Of a stretch of DNA of 64,000 nt, positions 46,660-56,596 are shown piece by piece. The notes beneath the pieces were generated by a model. That model worked only from the letters and a program-made list of their open reading frames with translations, ran no database searches and had not been told where the DNA came from. The first letter of the stretch is position 1. Every line of letters begins with the position of its first letter. Position numbers and translations under genes: made by a program. The DNA is from CAXBBB01 sp963815505 (lineage in GTDB: Bacteria > Bacteroidota > Rhodothermia > Rhodothermales > BA12). The stretch is taken from positions 124,001-188,000 of the forward strand of contig CAWFGU010000001.1 of assembly GCA_963815505.1 (NCBI GenBank), in the 5' to 3' direction.

Positions 46660-49053
46660 ATGCACACGCTTCGTCTCGCTTTTCGCCGGTTGCGGCGGCA
46701 TCCTGGGTTTACGCTGCTCAACGTGTTTGGGCTGAGCGTGGGATTGGCGTGTGCCGTCATGATCGGACTGTTCGTGCGATTCGAGCTGAGCTTCGACCGC
46801 TTTCATCCCGACGCGGATCGCATCGTGCGCATCGCAAAGGACGATCCAGGCAACGAGTACCTGGGCACGACGCGGTTCGCTCTGACGCCCGATCCGCTGG
46901 CCGACGTGCTGCCGGTCGATCTGCAGTCGGTCGAGCGGGCGACGCAGATTTCGTTTCCCGACGAGCTTTCGGTCGAGCGCGCCGACGGCTCGATCACCAT
47001 TGGGACGGCGTTCGCGACGGCAGATTTCTTTCGCGTGTTCACCGGGTTCGAACTGATCAACGGCGACGCCGAGACCGCGCTATCCGAACCAGGCACCATC
47101 GTCCTGACACAGTCGGCGGCGCGACGGCTCTTCGGCGACGACGATCCGATCGGGCAGATGCTCGCTACGTCGCTGGGCGATGGGGGACTGCTGACCGTGA
47201 GCGGCGTCGCAGCCGACCCGCCCCTAGCGTCGCATCTCTCGTTCGCGTCGCTGATCTCGATGGAGACGCGAACGGTGATCGACGATTACTCGCTCAGCCA
47301 GCGCTGGGGTAGTGCCAACGTCTACACGTATGCCCTGCTTCGCCCGGATGCCGACCGCGCAGCCTTCGCTGCCAAACTGGCAACGCTGGGACGGAAGTAT
47401 CTGGGCGATCTGGACTGGTACGTCGACAACCCCGAGTCGATTTCGGTCTACTTCGCGCAGCCGCTGACCGACCTGCACCTGAGGTCGAACCTCAACTTCG
47501 AACCGGGCACGCCAGGCAGCCTGCGTTACGTGTATTTGGTCGGCGGGCTGGGGCTGCTGATTCTGCTGATCGCCGTCATCAACTACGTCAACCTGATCAC
47601 GGCTCAGGCCGCCGCTCGGGCGCGCGAAATGGGGATGCGCAAGGCATTGGGCGCAGCACGGACGCACCTGGTGAGCCGGTTGCTGGGTGAGTCCGTCGTA
47701 CTCACCGCCGCCGCGTTCGGGTTGGCGCTGGGAATCGCCTACACGCTGCTGCCGACGTTCAGCGAGATCATCGGGCGCGAACTGAGCCTGGGCGCGCCAA
47801 CACCTTTGCTGTTCTGGCTGATCGCTGGAGCGACGGTCGTCGGCGTCGGGCTGGTGGCGGGGACGTATCCAGCACTGCTCTTGTCCAAACTCGATCCGTC
47901 AGCGGCACTCTCTGGGTCGAGCCGAGGGGCGACCGGCAGCGGCCGGCTGCGCGATGGGCTGGTCGTGGTACAACTCGCCGTGACGGTGGGACTTCTGGTG
48001 AGCACACTGGTCGTGCGTGAGCAGATGGGCTACGCTGCGACGGCCGACACGGGGATGGAGCGAGCCAATGTGGTGTCGATTCCACTCGACCGCGAGTTTC
48101 GGTCGCGCTACCCGGCCCTCCGCGAGGCGGCACTGCGGCACCCGGGCGTCCTGGCGCTCGCCGCCGGTCAAAACCTCGTCGATGTGGGCAACCAGACGGG
48201 CGTAACCCGGTGGATGGGCAACGAGGACCCAGACGAGCCGATGTTTGCCTTCAACGTGGCCGCTCAGCCCGGCATTACCGACGTATTCGGCCTCGAACTG
48301 GTCGACGGCAACGACCTCGACTCGGTCGACGTGGGGAGCGACGGTGTGCTGATCAACGAGACGTTCGCGCGCGGGCTGGGCATGGACGATCCTGTCGGCG
48401 CGTGGGTCGAAATGCACGGACGCGAAATGCGCATCGTCGGCGTGCTGCGCGACTTCCACTTCCAGTCGTTCCACCAGCCTATCGGCCCGTTCGCGCTGTA
48501 CCGGGACCGGACGTGGTTCTGGGGTTTGCAGGTCCGCATCGAAGCGAGTGGCACGCCCCAAGCGCTGGCCCACCTCGAAGAGACGCTGGCCGAGTTTGCG
48601 CCGGGCCAGCCGTTCGCCTACACGTTCGCCGACGAGGCGTACGACCGCCTGTACCGCGCCGAGGCGCGGCAGGCCCGGTTGTTCGGCTATCTGACGACGC
48701 TGGCTGTCGTGCTCGCGTCGCTGGGGCTGATCGGACTGGCGGCGTTCGTAACGCGGCAGCGGATGCGCGAGATCGCCGTCCGCAAGTCGCTCGGGGCGAC
48801 GAGCAATGGACTCGTATTGCTGCTCGGTCGGCGCTTCGTGATGCTTGTCGGGGCCGCGTTTGTCGTCGCCGCGCCGCTATCGGTCTGGGCGATGCAGCGC
48901 TGGTTGGACGGCTTCGCTTACCGCATCACCATCGGCCCGTCGCTGCTGCTGACAGGTGGCGCATTTTGCCTCGTCGTCACGCTGGGTATCGTCAGCTTCC
49001 AGGTCGTCCGCGCGGCCCGCGTCGATCCGGCTCAGCTGCTCAGGCATGAGTGA
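46660..49053 (+). CDS. FtsX/MacB-type ABC permease 1
   Basis: 797 residues from ATG 46660 (MHTLRLAFRRLRRHPGFTLLNVFG). Layout: membrane helix 1 (LSVGLACAVMIGLFVRF), MacB_PCD periplasmic domain, three helices around residue 300-440 (LLILLIAVINYVNLITAQAAAR; MGMRKALGAARTHLVSRLL), a second periplasmic domain, and three C-terminal helices (SLGLIGLAAFVTRQRMREIAVRKSLGAT). Two FtsX domains in one chain. Together with the ATPase 93 bp upstream it should form a mechanotransmission transporter. It ends with a stop at 49053, two bases before activator boxes 2. Confidence 0.93.
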   Translation: MHTLRLAFRRLRRHPGFTLLNVFGLSVGLACAVMIGLFVRFELSFDRFHPDADRIVRIAKDDPGNEYLGTTRFALTPDPLADVLPVDLQSVERATQISFPDELSVERADGSITIGTAFATADFFRVFTGFELINGDAETALSEPGTIVLTQSAARRLFGDDDPIGQMLATSLGDGGLLTVSGVAADPPLASHLSFASLISMETRTVIDDYSLSQRWGSANVYTYALLRPDADRAAFAAKLATLGRKYLGDLDWYVDNPESISVYFAQPLTDLHLRSNLNFEPGTPGSLRYVYLVGGLGLLILLIAVINYVNLITAQAAARAREMGMRKALGAARTHLVSRLLGESVVLTAAAFGLALGIAYTLLPTFSEIIGRELSLGAPTPLLFWLIAGATVVGVGLVAGTYPALLLSKLDPSAALSGSSRGATGSGRLRDGLVVVQLAVTVGLLVSTLVVREQMGYAATADTGMERANVVSIPLDREFRSRYPALREAALRHPGVLALAAGQNLVDVGNQTGVTRWMGNEDPDEPMFAFNVAAQPGITDVFGLELVDGNDLDSVDVGSDGVLINETFARGLGMDDPVGAWVEMHGREMRIVGVLRDFHFQSFHQPIGPFALYRDRTWFWGLQVRIEASGTPQALAHLEETLAEFAPGQPFAYTFADEAYDRLYRAEARQARLFGYLTTLAVVLASLGLIGLAAFVTRQRMREIAVRKSLGATSNGLVLLLGRRFVMLVGAAFVVAAPLSVWAMQRWLDGFAYRITIGPSLLLTGGAFCLVVTLGIVSFQVVRAARVDPAQLLRHE

Positions 49054-49054
49054 G

Positions 49055-49091
49055 CGTCCGGCCGCGCACGCAGGTTGTCCGCAGGCGAACA
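49055..49091 (+). promoter_or_regulatory. Tandem activator boxes, site 2
   Basis: CGTCCGGCCGCGCACG (49055-49070) and TGTCCGCAGGCGAACA (49076-49091), starts 21 bp apart. Same spacing to the promoter as site 1 (79 and 58 bp). Confidence 0.8.
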
Positions 49092-49133
49092 GTCCGGCGC
49101 GAGGATCGCGGATCTGAGCGCAGACGGGGCAGC

Positions 49134-49148
49134 GGCACGCCGTTGGCA
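49134..49148 (+). promoter_or_regulatory. Sigma54 promoter, site 2
   Basis: GGCACG-CCGT-TGGCA, GG at 49134-49135 and GC at 49146-49147, correct 12-bp offset. Predicted start near 49159, 57 nt before the permease 2 ATG. Confidence 0.75.
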
Positions 49149-49177
49149 CGCCGGAGATCAGCACATCGCGACCTCCT

Positions 49178-49197
49178 GAGCGATTCGCAAATCGCCT
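49178..49197. repeat. Dispersed palindrome, copy 7 (variant)
   Basis: GCGATT-CGCA-AATCGC (49180-49195), a 6-bp stem in the same GAGCGA...TCGCC frame as copy 5. It lies in the predicted leader of permease 2. Confidence 0.55.
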
Positions 49198-49215
49198 CCC
49201 TGTCTGATTACTTCC

Positions 49216-51594
49216 ATGCACTCGATTCGTCTCGCATTCCGCCGGTTGCGCCGGCACCCCGGCTTCACGCTCCTTAACGCGTCGGGTCTTGCCATCGGGC
49301 TGGCCTGCGCGCTGCTGGCGCTGTTCTACATCCGCGACGAAACGCGCGTCGACCGTTTCCACCAGGATGCCGACCGCATCTACTCGGTCGTGATGACGGA
49401 CACGCTGCTGGCGCCCGAGACCCCGTTGACGCCCTATCCGCTGGGCTTGGCGCTGGCTGAACAAGCCGAGGTGGTGAGCGTGATGCGTGCGAGCCGCGGC
49501 AGCGTCGGACGAATGCGCGTGGCAGGGCAGGCCGATGAGGTACGCGAGCGACTGCTGATGACTGACGCGGGTTTCTTCGACTTCTTCTCGTTTCCCCTGC
49601 TGGGAGGAGCACCCTCGCCCCTGGCCGAACCGGACGGACTGGTGCTGACGCCTACGACGGCGGGTGCACTCTTCGGCGAGGTGAGTCCGCTGGGACAGAT
49701 CGTCGAGGTGTTCAAGCCGTGGCCGCAGCCGACGTGGGTGCCCCTGCGCGTGACGGCCGTCGCCGCCGCTCCGCCTGCGCACTCGACCATCGGATTCGGC
49801 GCCGTCGCCCGCTACGAAGCACTGCGCGACGACTACGCCGACGCCGACCGCTGGGGCATGAGCAGCTATCTGACCTACGTCCGACTGGCGCCCGGTGTAG
49901 ACGGAGCAGCGTTCGCTGCGGGATTTCCGGACCGAGTGAAGACCCTAGACCCCATCGCCGACAACTGGAACGGGCGGCGGTTCATCACGCTGCCGCTGAC
50001 CGACATGTACCTATCGGGGATCGAGGACAACAGCGCGTTTACGGGGCAGGCGGCGTACATGAAGCTGTTCGGCGCGATTGCGCTGGTGATCCTGCTGATC
50101 GCGGTTCTCAACTACGTCAACCTCGCCACGGCGAGCGGGATGCGGATGGCGCGCGAGGTTGGCGTGCGCAAAGCCGTCGGAGCCGAGCGCGGTCAGGTGG
50201 CGCGTGGACTGCTCGCCGAGGCGCAGCTTCTGGTAGCGCTGAGTCTGGTGCTGAGCGCCGTTCTGGTCGCGCTGGCGTTGCCCCTTGTCAACGCCTTCTT
50301 CGGCAAGGGCATCGCCGCATTCACCACCGACGCGCTCCCCATCTGGGCGTCGGCAGTGGGTCTGATGATCGGCGTCGGACTACTGGCGGGCGCCTACCCG
50401 GCGCTGGCGCTATCGCGCTTCTCCCCGGCGCGCGTGCTGCGGTCGGGACGCGTGGGCGACGCAGGCGGTACCTGGCTGCGCAGAGGTCTGGTCGTAACAC
50501 AGTTCGCGGCGACGATCGGGCTGCTCGTCTTCACGGCGTCCGTCTTTCGCCAACTCGACCACGTCGAGAGCCGCTACCCGATGGCCGAAGACAGCCGATT
50601 GGCCGTGCTCGATTTGGAGTCCGAGTGGATCAAGCGATCGTCGACCGTCGAGTCGGCGCTGTCCAGTCTTCCGGGTGTGACCGGGACGGCGGCGAGCACG
50701 GGCGTCCCCGGACAGATTGGTAACCGCTACGGCTACACGCCGCCGGGGGGCGACATCGAGATCATCGCCGGCTTCTTCGGCGACCGCGATTTCGCTGCCC
50801 TGATCGGGCTTCCGATGGCGCATCAATCGGCCGAGCGTTCGGGGCCTGAGGCGTATCGACTGTTCGTCAACGAGCAGGCAATGGAGCGCGCCGGGCTGGA
50901 CTGGTCGCCGGGCGTCGCGTTTCCGCTGGGTCTGGCCGAGGGTGGAGTAGACGCGCGCGAAACGACGCCGACGGCGGGCGTGCTGGCCGACTTCCCCTAC
51001 GAGTCGCTGCGCACGCCGGTCGAACCGCTCTTCTACGGAGAGGCACCCGATACGTCACGCTTCGAGTATGTCGTCACTCGAATCGACCGAGACAGTGTCC
51101 AGGCGTTCCAAGCGGCGTTGGGACCGGTCTGGACGCAGTTCAGTGGCGCGGCACCGGAGATCACGTTCGTCGACGATTACGTCGCGGCGCTGTACGAAGG
51201 CGAGCGCAAGTTGGCGCAGCTGGTGACGCTTCTGGCCGTCGTGGGGCTGCTCGTGGCGTGTCTGGGACTGCTCGGATTGGCTGCGCACGCCGCCGCGCAG
51301 AAGCGCAAAGAAATCAGTGTGCGCAAGGTGTTGGGCGCTGGCGTGGGCAACTTGGTCGGACGGATGACGCGCGAGTTCAGCCTATTGATCGGCGTCGCGT
51401 TCCTCGTCGCCTCGCCGATCTCATATGCGCTGGTGTCGGACTGGCTCGAAGGCTTCACCGAGCGGACGAGCGTCGGACCTGATGTCTTCGCTGGTGTACT
51501 TGCTCTCGTGCTTGCTCTGGCGCTGACGACGGTCAGTTGGCACGCGTGGCACGCTGCGACGCGCAATCCTGCCGATGTGCTGCGGGCGGAGTAG
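49216..51594 (+). CDS. FtsX/MacB-type ABC permease 2
   Basis: 792 residues, ATG 49216 (MHSIRLAFRRLRRHPGFTLLN). Same two-FtsX, two-periplasmic-domain plan. It is the closest relative of permease 3: LNYVNLATASGMRMAREVGVRKAVGAERGQVARGLLAE against LNYVNLATARGLQMAREVGVRKAVGAGRGQVARGLLAE, and the N-terminal GLAIGLACAL(L/V)ALFYIRDE is almost identical, so the two arose by tandem duplication. First gene behind sigma54 site 2. Confidence 0.93.
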   Translation: MHSIRLAFRRLRRHPGFTLLNASGLAIGLACALLALFYIRDETRVDRFHQDADRIYSVVMTDTLLAPETPLTPYPLGLALAEQAEVVSVMRASRGSVGRMRVAGQADEVRERLLMTDAGFFDFFSFPLLGGAPSPLAEPDGLVLTPTTAGALFGEVSPLGQIVEVFKPWPQPTWVPLRVTAVAAAPPAHSTIGFGAVARYEALRDDYADADRWGMSSYLTYVRLAPGVDGAAFAAGFPDRVKTLDPIADNWNGRRFITLPLTDMYLSGIEDNSAFTGQAAYMKLFGAIALVILLIAVLNYVNLATASGMRMAREVGVRKAVGAERGQVARGLLAEAQLLVALSLVLSAVLVALALPLVNAFFGKGIAAFTTDALPIWASAVGLMIGVGLLAGAYPALALSRFSPARVLRSGRVGDAGGTWLRRGLVVTQFAATIGLLVFTASVFRQLDHVESRYPMAEDSRLAVLDLESEWIKRSSTVESALSSLPGVTGTAASTGVPGQIGNRYGYTPPGGDIEIIAGFFGDRDFAALIGLPMAHQSAERSGPEAYRLFVNEQAMERAGLDWSPGVAFPLGLAEGGVDARETTPTAGVLADFPYESLRTPVEPLFYGEAPDTSRFEYVVTRIDRDSVQAFQAALGPVWTQFSGAAPEITFVDDYVAALYEGERKLAQLVTLLAVVGLLVACLGLLGLAAHAAAQKRKEISVRKVLGAGVGNLVGRMTREFSLLIGVAFLVASPISYALVSDWLEGFTERTSVGPDVFAGVLALVLALALTTVSWHAWHAATRNPADVLRAE

Positions 51595-51663
51595 CCGCAG
51601 CCTCTCAAAGCAGTCAGGCTTCGAAAACCCGACGGCCTTCCGTCTCCCCTCTCTTCCGATCTC

Positions 51664-54061
51664 ATGCACACGCTTCGCATCGCGGTTCGCCGGTTGGTTC
51701 GGCATCCTGGGTTTACGCTTCTCAACACGTCGGGTCTGGCGATTGGGCTGGCGTGCGCGCTGGTGGCGCTGTTCTACATCCGCGACGAGATCCGCGTCGA
51801 CCGCTTCCACGCCGATGGCGACCGCACCTTTCTCATCTCGCTGGCCGACAGCGGACAGGCGGCGGGCGAAACGTGGCTGGCCTATCCCGTAGCCGACGCG
51901 GTCGCAGCGCTTCCGGGGGTCGCCGGTACGACGCGCTCGCAGCCGGGGTGGAAGAACCGCCTGCGCGTGCCCGGCGGTGAGCCGGTCGAGAGAGAAGTGC
52001 GGCTGGCCGAACGCGATTTCTTTTCGTTCTTCTCGTTCCCCATCGCGAGCGGATCGCCCCAGAGCGCGCTGGACAGCCCAGACGACATCGTGCTGACCCA
52101 GTCGACGGCGCGCGCGCTCTTCGGCGAAACCGAGGCGGTCGGGCAGACGGTGGAATTTTTTCAGCAGCGCTGGGGTGAGCCCAGTGTGTGGCTTCCGCTG
52201 ACGGTGACGGCCGTCGCCCTCGACCCGCCTACGTATACGACGATAGGCTTCGACGCCGTCGCGACGTTCGCCGCATCGCCCACTGAGCAGTACGGCGACG
52301 GGGACAGTTGGGGCATGAGGTGGCTCCAAACGTATGCGCGCCTCGAGGCCCAGGTCGATCCGCAGGCGTGGGCGGCGGCGCTGCCCGAGCGGATGGCCGA
52401 TGCCGACCCCGGCGAGAACACGTGGGGACGGCAGTTCTACCAGCCGATCCCTCTCGCCGACGCGTACTTCGTCGAGGCCGAAGCGGGCGGCGCGCAGTTC
52501 ACCGGGCAGCGCGCGTTCCTGCGCCTGTTCGGACTCGTCGCGCTGGCCGTTCTGGTGATCGCGATCCTCAACTACGTCAACCTCGCGACGGCGCGCGGAC
52601 TGCAGATGGCCAGAGAAGTCGGCGTGCGCAAGGCGGTCGGTGCCGGGCGCGGGCAGGTGGCGCGTGGACTGCTCGCCGAAGCCCTGCTGCTCGTCGCGCT
52701 CGCGTTTGGCGCTGCCGCCGCGCTCGTGCTGCTGACGCTGCCGCTGTTCAACACGTTCTTTAGCAAGAGCATCGCGCTCGGATGGGACGCGCTGCCGGTC
52801 TGGATCGGCGCGCTGGGACTGATGACCCTAGTTGGGCTGCTGGCGGGTGCATATCCGGCCCTCGTGCTGTCGCGGTTCGACCCGGCGCGCGTGCTCAAAA
52901 GCGGACCGCATGGCGCCGTCGGCGGGTCGTGGCTGCGCAGAGGACTGGTCGTGACGCAGTTCGCGGCAACCATCGGGCTGCTCGTCTTCACGGGCTTCGT
53001 CTTCCAACAGATTGACCACGTCCAGAGCCGCTACCCGCTGCCCGACGACGCGCGACTGGCCGTGCTCGACGTGCCCGAAGAGTGGGCCACGCGGACGCCT
53101 GTCCTCAAAGCCGCGCTCTCCGATCTTCCCGGCGTGCGCGCAACCGCAGCGGCCGACGCCGTGCCGGGCCGTACGGGAATGAGTTTCGGCATCACGAACG
53201 ACGGCGAGCCCCTGATGATGACCGGCATCTTCGGCGACCGCGACTACCTCGACGTGATCCGCCTGCCCATCGCCCACCGCGCCCCGCCGCGCGCGTCCGA
53301 CGCCCCGTTTGGTGCCTGGGTCAACGAGGCGACGATGCGCCAACTGGGTCAGGAGTGGGCACCCGACGTGATGCTGCCGTTCGGGCTGATGAACGGCGGC
53401 ATGAGCAACGGCATCTCCGCGCGAGAGTCGGCCCCGGCAGCGGGCGTGCTGACCGATTTTCCGTTCGAGTCGCTGCGCAAACCGATTGAGCCGCTGTTCT
53501 TCGGCGAGCAGCCCGACTCGTCGGATTTCGCGTTCATCGTCGCCGAGGTTGCGTCCGCCGATCTGGCTGCTTTCCAGGCGACGCTTCCGGGCGTGTGGAG
53601 CCTCTTCTCCAGCTGAAAGTGCCGAGCCTGAATTCGTAGACGACTACATCGCCAAACTATACGAGGGCGAGCGTAAACTGGCCCAGTTGGTGACGCTGCT
53701 CGCATTCGTTGCCCTGCTGGTGGCGTGCCTGGGACTGTTCGGGCTGGCCGCGCACTCGGCGACGACGCGGCGCAAGGAAATCAGCATCCGCAAAGTGTTG
53801 GGCGCGGGCGTGGCCGGACTGATCGGCAGGCTCACGCGCGAGTTCGCCCTGCTCGTCGCCTTAGCGTTTCTGGTCGCCGCGCCGGTTTCGTATCTGCTCG
53901 TCGGGCGATGGCTGGACGGATTCGTGGACCGCACTCCGATTGGTCCAGGCGTGTTCGGCCTCGTGCTGGTCGTGGTGCTCGTTCTGGCGCTGGTGACTGT
54001 CAGCTGGCACGCGTGGCAGGCCGCGACGCGCAACCCTGCCGACGTGTTGCGCGACGAGTAG
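51664..54061 (+). CDS. FtsX/MacB-type ABC permease 3 (frameshifted)
   Basis: About 799 residues, ATG 51664. The upstream frame stops at 53616 after GVWSLFSS; removing one T there continues as ESAEPEFVDDYIAKLYEGERKLAQL, which matches permease 2 (EITFVDDYVAALYEGERKLAQL), to a stop at 54061. The final FtsX domain (LGLFGLAAHSATTRRKEISIRKVLGAG) is intact. 69 bp after permease 2 and probably co-transcribed. The frameshift is most likely a sequence error. Confidence 0.88.
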
Positions 54062-54095
54062 TCCGCGAGCGTCCGCATCAGCTTCCACCTCCGCT

Positions 54096-54116
54096 GGGCG
54101 ACTCGGCGAGTCGCGC
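54096..54116. repeat. Dispersed palindrome, copy 8
   Basis: GGGCGACTCG-G-CGAGTCGCGCC: a perfect 8-bp stem (54098-54114), right flank CTAC. It ends 22 bp before the permease 4 ATG, the same position relative to a start as copy 6. Confidence 0.8.
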
Positions 54117-54138
54117 CTACATCAACATCATCGGTTTT

Positions 54139-56469
54139 ATGCATTCGATTCGTTTGGCTCTCCGGCGCCTTCGCCGCCGTCCCGGTTTCACGTTGCTTAC
54201 GGCGTCGGGGCTGGCACTCGGGCTGGCCTGTGCGCTGCTGATCGGTAGCTACTTGGCCGGGGAGTGGCGCTACGACACGCACTACATAGGCTCGGACGAG
54301 GTCGTGCGCGTGGCGACGGTATTCGGCAACGAGGTGGTGCCGGTGAGCGCTTCGGCTGTCGCTCCGGCGCTGATTGCCGACGTGCCGACGGTGACGCACG
54401 CCGTTCGGATGTTCGAGGCGACGGGGTTCGGAACGCCGTTCATAGAGGCAAACGGGCGCGGATTCGAGGAGATCGATGAGGTCTGGTTTGCCGATGAAGG
54501 ATGGACGGACGTGATCGGCACTGATCTACTCGCAGGCGCTGCGCGGCTCGAAGACTCCGGCACGGTCTTGCTCTCCGAATCGACAGCCGAGCGCTATTTC
54601 GGATCGATGAGCAAAGCCATCGGCCAGACGATCACGATGGACGCCCGGCGCACGCTGACCGTCACCGGAGTGTTTGCCGACGCGCCCCATACGTCGCACA
54701 TCCGCCCGCGCATCGTGGCGTCGTGGTACGGCATGAGCGGCATCGAACCGTCGTGGCAGCGCGTCAACTACGCCACCTACGCCCGGCTAACCGATCGGGC
54801 GGCCCTTACACCGTCCCAAACGGCACTCAACCGCATCGCCGATGCCGTCACCGAAGACGCGCCGGGGTTCGACCGCTTGGTGCTCCAGCCTGTCGACGGG
54901 ATCCACGTCGCAGAGAGCGGATCGCGGCTGCGCTATCTGATGCTGGTGGTTTTGGTTCTCGTACTGGTGATCGCCGGTGTCAACTTCGTCAACCTGACGA
55001 CGGCTCGGCAGGCTGAGCGAGCGGGGGAAGTCGGGGTGCGAAAAGCGGTCGGCGCGCCGCGAAGTGCATTGGTGTGGCAGTTCTTGGGCGAATCTCTCGC
55101 TATTACAAGTGTGGCGGGCGTCGTCGGTGTGGGACTGACGGCGCTAGGGCTTCCGTTCGCGGAAGCTGTTGCGGGGCGCGATGTGCTACCGCCGTCCGAC
55201 GTACGCTGGCTCGTGGTGCTGGCGTACGTCGCGGCGACGGTGGTCGTGGGCCTGCTGGCGGGAATCTATCCAGCTGTCGCGTTGTCGGGCGGATCGTCGC
55301 TCCAGGCCCTGCGCGGGCGCGTCGTTGGGCCGCGCGGCGGGATGCACCTGCGGCGCGTGCTGGTGACGGCCCAGTTCGCGATCTCGCTGGCGTTCGTGGC
55401 AGGCGCTCTGATCGTGCAGCAGCAACTAGACTTTTTGCGGACGGCCGACCTGGGCTTCGATCGCGCCGCGACCGTGACGGTCCCGCTGGGCGGCTGGGAC
55501 GGGCAGACGTTCGCGCGCGTCCGAGCCGAGTTGGACGATGTGCCCGGCGTGTTGGGCATCGCTGCCCTAACCAGCCTCCCCGGCGGACGCCACGGCGGCT
55601 ACAGCGCCACATGGCCGGGCCGCGAAGGCGACGACCTGTCGCTGCGCGCGTCGGTTGGAAGTGCCGAAGCCGTCGAGGCGCTGGGGCTGCGCTTGGTAGC
55701 CGGTACTGCGCTGCCCACCGTCGCCGCCGAGCGCGAGGCCAATGCGTTTCGCTTCGTCGTCAACGAGCAGGTCGCACGCGCTGTCGCCGGGTCTAACGAG
55801 GCTGCTATCGGCCATTCGTTTGTGATGAACGGGCGCGAGGGTGAGATCGCGGGCGTCGTCCAGGATTTCCACTATGCCTCGCTGCACGAGGCCGTTGGCC
55901 CGTTCGTGCTGTTCAGCGAAGCCCAACCGTACTACTCGACTCTAGTCGTGCGCCTGGCTCCCAACGCGCCCGGCGATGTGCTCGATCGACTCTCCGCTCG
56001 CTGGAACGCAGCCGAAACGGGACGCCCGTTCGTCTATCACTTTCTCGACGAACGACTCGGCGCGCTCTACGCTGCGGATCGCAGGCTGGGCAGCCTGGCC
56101 GGTTTAGCCGCACTCATCACGATCCTCGTCGCGTGCCTGGGGCTGTTCGGACTCGCCGCGTTCTCGGTCGCCCGTAGGCGCAAGGAAATCGGCGTGCGCA
56201 AGGCGCTGGGATCGGCCGCTGTGAGCATCGTCGGGTTGGTGTCGCGCGAGTTCGCGGTCTTGGTGGGGTTGGGCTTTGTCATCGGTGCACCCGTAGCGTG
56301 GGCGTTCGGGGCGTGGTGGAAAGAAGGGTTCGCCTACTCGGCGTCGGGTGCCGGATGGGCCATCGCCGCGGCGGGCGCGCTCGTACTGCTGCTCGCGATG
56401 CTAACCGTTAGCTACCACGCGTGGCGCGCGGCCACGCTCGACCCAGCGATTGTGCTTCGCGACGAGTAG
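54139..56469 (+). CDS. FtsX/MacB-type ABC permease 4
   Basis: 776 residues, ATG 54139 (MHSIRLALRRLRRRPGFTLLTASG). Helix 1 LALGLACALLIGSYLAGEW; middle block VLVIAGVNFVNLTTARQAERAGEVGVRKAVGAPRS; last block LGLFGLAAFSVARRRKEIGVRKALGSA. The periplasmic sequences differ strongly from permeases 2 and 3, which suggests a different partner or substrate. Last gene before sigma54 site 3. Confidence 0.93.
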   Translation: MHSIRLALRRLRRRPGFTLLTASGLALGLACALLIGSYLAGEWRYDTHYIGSDEVVRVATVFGNEVVPVSASAVAPALIADVPTVTHAVRMFEATGFGTPFIEANGRGFEEIDEVWFADEGWTDVIGTDLLAGAARLEDSGTVLLSESTAERYFGSMSKAIGQTITMDARRTLTVTGVFADAPHTSHIRPRIVASWYGMSGIEPSWQRVNYATYARLTDRAALTPSQTALNRIADAVTEDAPGFDRLVLQPVDGIHVAESGSRLRYLMLVVLVLVLVIAGVNFVNLTTARQAERAGEVGVRKAVGAPRSALVWQFLGESLAITSVAGVVGVGLTALGLPFAEAVAGRDVLPPSDVRWLVVLAYVAATVVVGLLAGIYPAVALSGGSSLQALRGRVVGPRGGMHLRRVLVTAQFAISLAFVAGALIVQQQLDFLRTADLGFDRAATVTVPLGGWDGQTFARVRAELDDVPGVLGIAALTSLPGGRHGGYSATWPGREGDDLSLRASVGSAEAVEALGLRLVAGTALPTVAAEREANAFRFVVNEQVARAVAGSNEAAIGHSFVMNGREGEIAGVVQDFHYASLHEAVGPFVLFSEAQPYYSTLVVRLAPNAPGDVLDRLSARWNAAETGRPFVYHFLDERLGALYAADRRLGSLAGLAALITILVACLGLFGLAAFSVARRRKEIGVRKALGSAAVSIVGLVSREFAVLVGLGFVIGAPVAWAFGAWWKEGFAYSASGAGWAIAAAGALVLLLAMLTVSYHAWRAATLDPAIVLRDE

Positions 56470-56473
56470 CCAG

Positions 56474-56510
56474 CGTTCGCGGTCGCACGCGCGTTGTCCG
56501 GCAGCGGACA
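56474..56510 (+). promoter_or_regulatory. Tandem activator boxes, site 3
   Basis: CGTTCGCGGTCGCACG (56474-56489) and TGTCCGGCAGCGGACA (56495-56510), the latter with perfect TGTCCG/CGGACA arms. Starts 21 bp apart; 79 and 58 bp to the promoter. Confidence 0.8.
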
Positions 56511-56552
56511 GTGCACAGCACCCAGCGTGCTAAAAACGCATCATCGACGCGG

Positions 56553-56567
56553 GGCACGTGTTTCGCC
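56553..56567 (+). promoter_or_regulatory. Sigma54 promoter, site 3
   Basis: GGCACG-TGTT-TCGCC, GG at 56553-56554 and GC at 56565-56566. Predicted start near 56578, 19 nt before the permease 5 ATG. Confidence 0.75.
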
Positions 56568-56596
56568 GGAGGACGGAGCAGCTATCCAACACCGTC

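Noticed and set aside
49144..49150. A second TGGCACG next to site 2
   Set aside because: No -12 GC at the correct offset; its TGGCA is itself the -12 part of the promoter at 49134.
53600..53640. Programmed frameshift in permease 3
   Set aside because: No slippery heptamer is visible, and the same kind of single-base surplus occurs in unrelated genes across the window.
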